Below, piece by piece: positions 8,465 to 16,104 of a stretch of 26,908 nucleotides of DNA (position 1 is its first letter; every line of letters begins with the position of its first letter). Source of the stretch: CAZPQN01 sp964588795 (lineage in GTDB: Bacteria; Fidelibacterota; UBA2242); contig CAZPQN010000030.1 in NCBI GenBank assembly GCA_964588795.1, positions 1 through 26,908 on the forward strand. Direction: 5' to 3'. The position numbers and the translations under genes were made by a program. A model generated the notes under the pieces. It worked only from the letters and a program-made list of their open reading frames with translations, did not search any database and had not been told where the DNA came from.

Positions 8465-10441
8465 TTATTTCAGATGTAGCATAGCTTTGGCGCGGTAATT
8501 CAGGCTATCTACCGCCAGCTGATAGTAATAGATGCCAGCTCCGACCCGGTGACTGGCGTTGTCGGTTCCGTCCCATACCAGTTCATTCAGACCGCGGGGC
8601 AAAGCACCGGAGAAGAGGTTGCGAACCAGCTTGCCCTGCAGGTCAAAGATATTCAGCCGCAGGTGGGCGGACTTCAGCAGGATGACCGGAATTATCGTCT
8701 GGTCATTGAATGGATTGGGATAATTGTGACCGATATACAGATCCGTACTGACCTGTTCGATGATGGCGCTGTCACCGGACGTAAAAGTTACCTTATGCAG
8801 GTTGAAGCTACCCTTATTAAAATGCACTTCTAAAGTGTGGGTGCCCTTTGGCAAAAACACGTTTTCGGCGCGCACGTTCTGCCAGTTTTGCCAGCCACCA
8901 GTACTAATCACCGGCAGATCATTGACGAGCACCTGACCGTCGAGCTGCAACTGCAGACGCCCGGTACTGACATTGCTGGCGATCAGGAAGTCAACGTGAT
9001 ACTGGCCGGTATAGACAATCTCGACGGTATAGCGCACCCATTCGTTATCCTCGATGTAACCGATGTTATAACCACCGGCGGTGCAGGATTCGAGATCTAC
9101 TCCATCGTTGCGCAACTGATAACCGCGGTTCCAGTGGGGATCTTCACTACGGGTGTTTTTATAATCGACATCCGAGTAAGCGACACCATTGGTACCGAAA
9201 TCATAGTCGCTGGCCATGATTGTCCCGGGGACGATATGCACTTTCACCGGTTTGGGCCGGGTGCCAAATTCCGGATCGGTCAGTGCGGCGATGACATCCG
9301 GACGATATTCGCAACGTTCGGCTGACAGATTAGCCGCGGCGGACATCAGGGCGTTATAGGCAAAATCTGCGGTCGGTTTGGACGCATTGCCGTTCCAGTA
9401 GTCAATCAACTGCTGAAAACCGGCGGGCATAATGGCCGAGAGTGGACTGGTGGTAGTATTGAATTTTTTATGCGCCCACCAATTCCAGCCGATACTTTGT
9501 TGTTCCATCAGTGCCACTACCTCGTAGTACCAGGGATTCGAATTCTCACCGGTTTCGCCCAACCAGAGCGGGGTCACCGTCTGCGTGCGCAGATTGCGGT
9601 AACTCTGGATGGAAGCCAGGTCGGTCGCATTCCAGTACTTATGGAAAGCCCAGACCATGTTGTTGTCGAAGCGTGGTGCCAGCTGATTGAAGTCGGTCGC
9701 ATACCAATTGCCCTCGATGAACAGGATGTGATTGGCATCCACTTCACGCACGGCATCCCGCAGACGGACGAAAAAATCGCGCAGAGTAGCATTTGAATAG
9801 CCGGTCGGCAGGACTGGTTCATTCAGGAGATCATAGCCGACTATCCAGGGTTCATCGGCATAATATTCCGCAATTCGGCGCCAGATAGCGATGGTGCGTT
9901 CCTGGTTGGCCGGCTGTGTCCAGAGTTTGGCCTCTCCGTCGGCATCACTGATATTGCCGTGATTTTGTCCTCCCGGAGCGCAGTGCATATCCAGTATCAG
10001 GTACAGATTGTAGCGTTTGCACCATACCAGCAGAGTATCAATGATCCGGAAGCCATCCTCAATATAGACGCCGGGTGAGTCTATCGGTGAAAAAAACTGA
10101 TAATGGAATGGCAGGCGAATGGAGTTGAAGCCCCATTCTGCGATCAGGCGAATATCCTGCTCGGCGACATAATTCTTTCGATAGGAATCGAAAAACTGGT
10201 TGGTACGGCTCTCACCAATGAGCTCACTGATCTGCCGCCGAATCGAACTCGGCGAGCCAAATCCCGGCATGTGCAACATATATCCTTCGGGGACCAACCA
10301 GCCACCCAATCCGTAGCCTTTGAGAATAAATTTCTGGCCCTGGGGATCAATAATATCCAGGCCCAGTGTGCGGAAAAATTGGCCTTCCGCTCCGACTCCC
10401 AGACCCAAAAGCATGATGCACAGTAAAACTCGTCGGGACAT
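8465..10441 (-). CDS. GH5 exo-beta-1,3-glucanase-like enzyme with CBM6 and C-terminal sorting domain
   Basis: A 658-residue surface enzyme. The ATG at 10441 begins a clean signal peptide (MSRRVLLCIMLLGLGVGAEG) and has GAGG just upstream; the frame extends further, but only over the previous gene's end. The GH5 barrel (about 30-365) opens with LKGYGLGGWLVPEGYML, resembling the LGGWLV segment of fungal exo-beta-1,3-glucanases, and has DMHCAPGGQN. Catalytic residues are E208 (YDLLNEP) and E296 (WLGETGE). Residues about 399-555 form a CBM6-type domain (GGYNIGYIEDNEWVRYTV, then STGGWQNWQNV), which binds beta-glucan or xylan in known cases. Residues 569-658 are the sorting tail (NYPNPFNDQTIIPV, then GAGIYYYQL). 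It is the last gene of the minus operon, eight bases after the preceding stop. Beta-1,3-glucan as substrate is inference. Confidence 0.88.
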   Translation of the reverse strand: MSRRVLLCIMLLGLGVGAEGQFFRTLGLDIIDPQGQKFILKGYGLGGWLVPEGYMLHMPGFGSPSSIRRQISELIGESRTNQFFDSYRKNYVAEQDIRLIAEWGFNSIRLPFHYQFFSPIDSPGVYIEDGFRIIDTLLVWCKRYNLYLILDMHCAPGGQNHGNISDADGEAKLWTQPANQERTIAIWRRIAEYYADEPWIVGYDLLNEPVLPTGYSNATLRDFFVRLRDAVREVDANHILFIEGNWYATDFNQLAPRFDNNMVWAFHKYWNATDLASIQSYRNLRTQTVTPLWLGETGENSNPWYYEVVALMEQQSIGWNWWAHKKFNTTTSPLSAIMPAGFQQLIDYWNGNASKPTADFAYNALMSAAANLSAERCEYRPDVIAALTDPEFGTRPKPVKVHIVPGTIMASDYDFGTNGVAYSDVDYKNTRSEDPHWNRGYQLRNDGVDLESCTAGGYNIGYIEDNEWVRYTVEIVYTGQYHVDFLIASNVSTGRLQLQLDGQVLVNDLPVISTGGWQNWQNVRAENVFLPKGTHTLEVHFNKGSFNLHKVTFTSGDSAIIEQVSTDLYIGHNYPNPFNDQTIIPVILLKSAHLRLNIFDLQGKLVRNLFSGALPRGLNELVWDGTDNASHRVGAGIYYYQLAVDSLNYRAKAMLHLK

Positions 10442-10449
10442 AATGTACC

Positions 10450-13398
10450 TCATCTGAGTAAAACACACTTGCGATAATTGCGCTGACCGGCATAAGCCAG
10501 CTCGATCAGATAAATTCCGGCACCGGCAATCCGGCCATCCTGGCATTTACCATTCCAGACGAAACGCCGCACACCGTACCCGGCGTTGTCGGTGTAAGTA
10601 TTAACGAGCCGCCCTCTGAGATCGTAAATGCTGATCCGGACTTCCGCCGTCTGGGGTAGAAAATATTCCACGGTGGCGCTGACGTTAAATGGATTGGGAA
10701 AAATGCGCCGCAAACCAGGCTCAGGTATACCTTCAACGCTTTCCTCCGGCAACTGCGCACTGCCTCCCATTGCGGCAATGCCGAACCAGAGGGTGGGAGA
10801 CAGGTATTGATTGAGGATGATGTTGAAGCGCCCTGAATCATCGGGGAAGACTGTCAGATAAGCGCCTTTTTCGGCGCCGCTGGTGTCCAGCGGGTACACC
10901 TGCAGAGAGTCGGCTGCGATCTGCAGACTCAGATAAACCGTTATGGGGAAAATGGCAGTGGGCGAGCTGCCCCAGTCGTCGTGAATCGTATTTAATCCAT
11001 CCCACTGCATATTCCGGTTTTGAATTCGGGATGCTACCGTCACCAGTGATTTTCGCGCTTGCCTGAGCGGCAAATCGTCCAGGCTGACCCAGGTCAGCGT
11101 CGCCCGGTCTGTAGCGCCGATCATTGTCAAGGATCCAACCGCTTGATCCTCCATCTGCGCAAGATTGCCGGTCAAACCAATAAAGCGCGGAGTATTGACA
11201 ATCAGCAGATCCTTCCGCCAGACGAGCTCATCGGTGTCCGTGACGTAAGGCCAGCTGCCGACCGGCGGTAATCCGTGCGGGTCGAAGTGCTGATCGGCCA
11301 CGAAATTATTGATGCGCACCGCTTGTTGCAGGGCTAATTTTTGCGGTACCGGAAAATAGCCGTACCAGGCGTTGGGATCATTCTTGGGCGCCAACAGCAC
11401 ATCATCCGGATGAAAAGACACGCGCAGAACCTGCTCGGACGGCCGGAAATACCCCTCCCGGAAAGCCCGGGCGCAGGATGGCAGCAGGGATAACATTACG
11501 GCATTGCGATGCAGATCGAAATAGCCATCGATAAAATCCACATTCCAACTGCTGTACCCACCGAGATGGTCGAAAAACATCAGTCCATCGATATCATGAA
11601 AACCTCCATAGGCGGTAATGAAAAGCGGACCTTCGCTCTGATAACGATTGGGAAAGGGATGATTGTATTCACTGACGGTAAATGGCTTTCCGGTTTGCGG
11701 AACGCCTCCGAACAGACCGGCGATCGTGCCGCCGTTTTCATCATTTGTCATGGCGGTGTTATTGATTTGCCAATCGGTTGCGGACCAGGGTTCATGCGGA
11801 AACTGCGGATGATCCCAGTAGGCATGATTATCAATATAATCGAGCCGTGCCTGTACTGCCAAATCCGCCACGCCGATATTCCAGTTGGTCCCGGTGATCG
11901 GGACCCGTACGCCCAAATCTTCTTTCAGATAGCGCCGCATTTCATCAAAAAAATGGTTCTGCAGTTCCAGGTAAAAAGCGGACTGATCCCGGACGCGCTG
12001 ATCGGAAAATTGCAGGCACTCCTGGTAAGCAAGACGGGCGACACGGCCGTCCTCCAATGACTCACCCGCCCTCAGGCCCTCAACATTCACCTGCGAAAAG
12101 TGAATGGCATCGAACCAGTAACTGCCTTTCTGCAGACCAATATTGAATGACAGGCGCCCGTCGTTGCTATAGTCACCGGGAGCCTTGAAACTGAACTGAA
12201 ATGTTTGCCAGACCGGGCGCAAAGCAACGCGCAGGCCGGTAAAATAAGTCCACGGACTGCTGTCCTTGATGAAAGCCAGATCCGCGACTCGCTCACTGTC
12301 GGCACGAGCCGCAAAGGTAATGGTATAGAGCGAGTCTTTCTGCAAAGTCAATCCGGTATATTTTACCTGGAGATGCCAGCCGACGCCATCGGTTTGCAGT
12401 ACTACCACCCGCAGGCTGTGGGCACCTTCGTAAACCGTTTGCCCATCTGTCACCATGACCGCTGAAGCCGGTGAATGTTGCTCCAGTTGCCAGTAGGTGC
12501 CCGCCGGGAATTGTTCAAATCCTCCATCCGTAATCAGGTCGGGATGACCAGATGAACCGGGTGTCGCCCGCCAGGCTTGTTCCAGGTCGCTCGTCGAGGA
12601 ATATTTTTTACGCAGAAAGCTTATCCACAAGCTGTCAAGCTCGGCCTGATAATGACGAGTCAGGATGCCACCCTCTGTACGGGATTTCAGGCGCTCTTCC
12701 CGCCAATACCGATACAGCGAATTCTCATTGACGATTTCCACCAGCGCCATGACCGGATCGTCCACCAGCGCCAGGCCGGTGTACGGATTTACATGAGTCA
12801 GCAACTGTCGGGCATATTCTTTCTGCAGGCTCAGCAGATATGGGTCGAACAGATTGATGCCTTTACCGAAATCGAGCAGTGAATCAGCATCGATAACTCC
12901 ATCCTCAGGACGAAACGTCCGCGAGCAGTGCAGATTGATGTTAGCATAGATACCGTTTCGTTTTAACTCGTGCACTAATCTCTCGAAACGATCGAGAGTG
13001 ACCGGATTTAAATGGCGGGTATCGCTGTTTGGTTCGAAGAGACTACCCGTTCCCCAAGGGTTATCTAAATGGTGGAAGCGCACAAGATTAAACCCCAGCT
13101 TGCGCAGGTTGCCGGCCAACTTTGGCGCAACCTCCGGCATCGGAAAAGCTCCGGCACCAACGATATTCGTACCAAAAAAGCGGATCCGCTGACCGGCAAG
13201 GGCAAAATGACCGTCGCGGACCTCCACGAAAACAGCGGGTCGAATGGTTTGAGCGGGAAATGCGGGCAAATAGGTCTGCGTGGTGGAATCGTTCGCAGGC
13301 AGGGTAAAATTAAAGCCGCCGGAAAAGTTCTGCGCCAATAGCAATTTGACACCGAAAAAACAAATCCACCTCGCTTTTGCCCGGAAAAGGTTATTCAT
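10450..13398 (-). CDS. Clan GH-A glycosidase with carbohydrate-binding module inserted in the barrel, plus sorting tail
   Basis: A 982-residue secreted protein. After a signal peptide (ending near KLLLAQ), the barrel starts at about residue 55 (RFFGTNIVG, then LGFNLVRFHHLDNPWG). The likely acid/base is E225 in VEIVNENSLY, with Asn in place of the usual Pro after the Glu. A CBM4/16-like jelly roll (about 288-440; DGGFEQFPAGTYW, then GAHSLRV, ending SYWFDAIHFSQV) then interrupts the barrel. The barrel resumes, with the probable nucleophile E577 in TVSEYNHPFPN, 352 residues after E225. Residues about 645-880 are beta-rich, and the end is a sorting tail (IFPNPFNVSATVEY, then GAGIYLIELAY). Its ATG overlaps the preceding GH3 stop by eight bases. 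It belongs to clan GH-A by its motifs, but I cannot assign a family; substrate is unknown, with beta-glucan likely from context. Confidence 0.8.
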   Translation of the reverse strand: MNNLFRAKARWICFFGVKLLLAQNFSGGFNFTLPANDSTTQTYLPAFPAQTIRPAVFVEVRDGHFALAGQRIRFFGTNIVGAGAFPMPEVAPKLAGNLRKLGFNLVRFHHLDNPWGTGSLFEPNSDTRHLNPVTLDRFERLVHELKRNGIYANINLHCSRTFRPEDGVIDADSLLDFGKGINLFDPYLLSLQKEYARQLLTHVNPYTGLALVDDPVMALVEIVNENSLYRYWREERLKSRTEGGILTRHYQAELDSLWISFLRKKYSSTSDLEQAWRATPGSSGHPDLITDGGFEQFPAGTYWQLEQHSPASAVMVTDGQTVYEGAHSLRVVVLQTDGVGWHLQVKYTGLTLQKDSLYTITFAARADSERVADLAFIKDSSPWTYFTGLRVALRPVWQTFQFSFKAPGDYSNDGRLSFNIGLQKGSYWFDAIHFSQVNVEGLRAGESLEDGRVARLAYQECLQFSDQRVRDQSAFYLELQNHFFDEMRRYLKEDLGVRVPITGTNWNIGVADLAVQARLDYIDNHAYWDHPQFPHEPWSATDWQINNTAMTNDENGGTIAGLFGGVPQTGKPFTVSEYNHPFPNRYQSEGPLFITAYGGFHDIDGLMFFDHLGGYSSWNVDFIDGYFDLHRNAVMLSLLPSCARAFREGYFRPSEQVLRVSFHPDDVLLAPKNDPNAWYGYFPVPQKLALQQAVRINNFVADQHFDPHGLPPVGSWPYVTDTDELVWRKDLLIVNTPRFIGLTGNLAQMEDQAVGSLTMIGATDRATLTWVSLDDLPLRQARKSLVTVASRIQNRNMQWDGLNTIHDDWGSSPTAIFPITVYLSLQIAADSLQVYPLDTSGAEKGAYLTVFPDDSGRFNIILNQYLSPTLWFGIAAMGGSAQLPEESVEGIPEPGLRRIFPNPFNVSATVEYFLPQTAEVRISIYDLRGRLVNTYTDNAGYGVRRFVWNGKCQDGRIAGAGIYLIELAYAGQRNYRKCVLLR

Positions 13399-15205
13399 AG
13401 GTCAGACCAAAACCGTAAGGAAAGAGTGGATCGTACTGCGCATCGCCATAATTTAAGGGAATCTGGGCCATCGTCCGCGGCCAGGAATGCGACAGTTTGC
13501 CAACCGGGGAGTAGTCTCCGAACAGAACGTCTGCCACACCGTCGCCTTCGGTTCCGGGAAGCCAGGCCGCGATGAGGCCGTCGCACAGCAATAACAGTTC
13601 ATCCAAAATCAGCGGACGACCGCTGATGAGCACAGCCACCGTCGGCACACCGGCTGCGCGCAAATTGATCACCGTCAGCAGGTCGGCCTGCGAGATCTGC
13701 AGATCGCTGCGGTCACCTACCCCTTCCGCATAGGGCGTTTCACCGATAACCGCCAGCGCGAGATCGGCACCTTTAGCTCCCAACCCATCCTCGGAAAAAG
13801 TCACCGTGATATTCTGCCCCGCCCGCTGGCGAATGGCAGAGAGAATCGTCGTCCCAAGCGTGATATCGCCACTGGCCCCCTGCCAGCTGATTGTCCAGCC
13901 TCCGCATTGATTGCCCAGATCGTCGGCATTGCGGCCGGCGACATGGATGCGCCGGACGGTCGGGTTGATCGGCAGTACCCTGTTTTCGTTTTTCAGCAAA
14001 ACCAACGACTGCCGCACGCATTCCCGGGCAATGGCGCGATGAGCCGGGGAACCCACGGTCGCCAGCAGCGTTTTCGGGGCAAACGGCGCCTCAAAGAGCC
14101 CGAGTGCAAATTTAACTTTCAGGATGCGGGTCACTGCCCGGTCAATTCTTTTTTCGGAAATCCGCCCTTCCGCCACCAACGACAGCATCGTGCGCATAAA
14201 ATCTTTGTAGCGCTCCGGCAACATTACCATGTCGATGCCGGCATTAATTCCGGTGGCCAACTGCGTAGCATAATCACCCGGCAATTGGTTGATGCCTGCC
14301 CAGTCGGAAACCAAAAAACCCTCGAACCCGAGCTCTTCCTTGAGTACGGTGGTCAACCAATAGGAACTGCTGTGCATTCTTACGCCATTCCAACTGCTGT
14401 AGCTGGCCATGATTGAGCCGACTCCGGCGTCAATTGCCGCCAGATATCCCGGCAAATGGATCCGGCGCATTGTCAGCTCATCCGCGGTATTGTTGCCCTG
14501 GTCATCGCCGCCGACGGTTCCGCCATCCCCTAAAAAATGCTTGGCGCAGGCCAGGATCGAACTGCTCCGGGACAAATCTCCACCCTGGAAGCCGCTGACC
14601 GCCGCCGTAGCCATTTCCGCCACCAGCTCCGGCGTCTCTCCAAATCCTTCATACGTGCGGCCCCAGCGCTCATCGCGAACGACCGCCAAACAGGGCGCAA
14701 AAGTCCAGCGGATGCCAGTGCCGGCGACTTCTTCCGCCGTGGCACGGGCAGCGGCCTCGACCAGGTCCGGATTGCGCGTGCAGCCCAGCCCAATGTTATG
14801 CGGAAAAATCACCGCTCCGTAGACATTATTATGCCCGTGAACAGCATCAATGCCATAAAGAATCGGTATCCCCCAGCGGGTTCCAATCGCCTGTAATTGA
14901 AAATTGTCCACCATTTCCGCCCAGGCCTCCGGGTTGTTCTCCGGTGGCGTCGACCCCCCGCCGCTCAAAATACTGCCGAAATGATAGTCCGCAATGTCGC
15001 TCAGCTTTTCGATGAAACCGCGATCAACCTGCATCATCTGCCCGATTTTTTCTTCCAGGCTCAGACGTGCAAGCAAATCGGCCGCCCGCTGTTCGGCTGA
15101 GTAATGGGTATCCCGGTAGATGTCCGCTGACGGCTGGGAAGGCAATTGATCGTCACAATTACTCCACAGGAGCCAGACCAGTCCCGTCAATCGGCAGAGA
15201 ATCAA
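13391..15205 (-). CDS. Glycoside hydrolase family 3 exo-beta-glucosidase/exo-glucanase, probable lipoprotein
   Basis: A GH3 enzyme removing glucose from non-reducing ends of beta-glucan oligosaccharides, of the plant and bacterial ExoI-like type. Landmarks are IGQMMQVDRG, YGIDAVHGHNNVYGA, FAPCLAVVRDERWGRTYEGFGE, KHFLGDGGTVGGDDQGN and the nucleophile D301 in FLVSDWAGI; the C-terminal domain has VAVLISGRPL. It ends at FPYGFGLTYE, so it lacks the fibronectin-III domain of the other GH3 here. The start is uncertain. TTG at 15205 gives a short lipoprotein-like signal (MILCRLTGLVWLLWSNC) and lies 25 bases after the GH16 stop; an ATG at 15268 would overlap GH16 by 38 bases, and one at 15334 by 104. 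None has a clear ribosome site. The stop overlaps the next ATG by eight bases, implying coupling. Confidence 0.9.
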   Translation of the reverse strand: MILCRLTGLVWLLWSNCDDQLPSQPSADIYRDTHYSAEQRAADLLARLSLEEKIGQMMQVDRGFIEKLSDIADYHFGSILSGGGSTPPENNPEAWAEMVDNFQLQAIGTRWGIPILYGIDAVHGHNNVYGAVIFPHNIGLGCTRNPDLVEAAARATAEEVAGTGIRWTFAPCLAVVRDERWGRTYEGFGETPELVAEMATAAVSGFQGGDLSRSSSILACAKHFLGDGGTVGGDDQGNNTADELTMRRIHLPGYLAAIDAGVGSIMASYSSWNGVRMHSSSYWLTTVLKEELGFEGFLVSDWAGINQLPGDYATQLATGINAGIDMVMLPERYKDFMRTMLSLVAEGRISEKRIDRAVTRILKVKFALGLFEAPFAPKTLLATVGSPAHRAIARECVRQSLVLLKNENRVLPINPTVRRIHVAGRNADDLGNQCGGWTISWQGASGDITLGTTILSAIRQRAGQNITVTFSEDGLGAKGADLALAVIGETPYAEGVGDRSDLQISQADLLTVINLRAAGVPTVAVLISGRPLILDELLLLCDGLIAAWLPGTEGDGVADVLFGDYSPVGKLSHSWPRTMAQIPLNYGDAQYDPLFPYGFGLTYE

Positions 15206-15230
15206 ATACGGGTTTGGTCGCCCAAACCAT

Positions 15231-16091
15231 CTATTCCGGTTTTTGAAAGACGCGTACGTAGTCAACATCCAGACGTTGGGGAAATGAGGTTGTATTATCT
15301 GGATTACCCGGCCAATTGCCGCCGACGGCCACATTCATGATCAGGTAAAAACGCTGATCGAAGGGCGCCGGGAAAGCCTGTCCGCTAGTGTACCACTGGG
15401 TCTGAGTCTGGTAAAGGTGACCATCGACCAGCCAGCGCATGGCATTGGCTTCCCAGATGAGCGTAAAAATGTGATAACTGGTGGCAAAGTTACCATTCGT
15501 AAGGGTATAACTGCTCCCGGTATGAACATTGTTGGGGTAACTGCCGCCATAGTGCAGGGTACCGTAAACCTTGTTGGGTTCGTGTCCTAACAGTTCCACG
15601 ATATCAATTTCACCACTGGCCGCCCAGCCGCCATATACCTGATCGGTAGGCATCATCCAGAGAGCCGGCCAGAGCCCTTTGCCGTAGGGCAGGCGGGCGC
15701 GTAGCTCGAACCAACCGTATTTCCAATCGCCTTTGTTGATTGTCTTTAGCCGGGCTGAAGTGTACTCACGCGTGCCTTCGGCGCCGGTATAAGTTTCCTT
15801 CAGCGCCTGAATCGTCAGCACGCCATCCTTCACAAAACTATTCTGCGGGCGGTCGGTATAATACTGCAATTCATTGTTGCCACCGCCCTGAGCATTGACC
15901 TCGTATTCCCACTTATTACGGTCGAGCTCCGTGCCATTGAACTCATCATGCCAGACCAGTTGGTAACCCTCCGGTGTGGCAATCGTATCCACGGAGTCAG
16001 CAGTCTTGCGACTGGTGGGAGTATTCGAACAAGCCAGCCAGCCAATTCCCAACGCGGCGAACAGACAATTTCTAAGGTAATAAATCCGCAT
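15231..16091 (-). CDS. Glycoside hydrolase family 16 endo-beta-1,3-glucanase (laminarinase), probable lipoprotein
   Basis: A 286-residue enzyme hydrolysing internal beta-1,3 bonds of laminarin-type glucan. The ATG at 16091 is preceded by GGGAAG and starts a signal ending at C21 (GIGWLAC followed by SNTPTS), consistent with a lipoprotein. The GH16 domain covers nearly all the rest: LVWHDEFNG, NNELQYYTDRPQN, YGWFELRARLPYGKGLWPALWMMP, the catalytic motif GEIDIVELLG (E161, D163, E166) and LIMNVAVGGNWPG near the end. The E-x-D-x-x-E spacing with a beta-bulge is the laminarinase type, distinct from the E-x-D-x-E lichenase motif of the other GH16 in this operon. There is no sorting tail or binding module. 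It lies 13 bases after the upstream GH3 stop. Confidence 0.94.
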   Translation of the reverse strand: MRIYYLRNCLFAALGIGWLACSNTPTSRKTADSVDTIATPEGYQLVWHDEFNGTELDRNKWEYEVNAQGGGNNELQYYTDRPQNSFVKDGVLTIQALKETYTGAEGTREYTSARLKTINKGDWKYGWFELRARLPYGKGLWPALWMMPTDQVYGGWAASGEIDIVELLGHEPNKVYGTLHYGGSYPNNVHTGSSYTLTNGNFATSYHIFTLIWEANAMRWLVDGHLYQTQTQWYTSGQAFPAPFDQRFYLIMNVAVGGNWPGNPDNTTSFPQRLDVDYVRVFQKPE

Positions 16092-16104
16092 GGAGCTTCC
16101 CGGG

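Noticed and set aside
11509..12060. 183-codon plus-strand open frame opposite the 982-residue GH-A gene
   Set aside because: Antisense shadow; the minus strand has clear catalytic motifs and a sorting tail.
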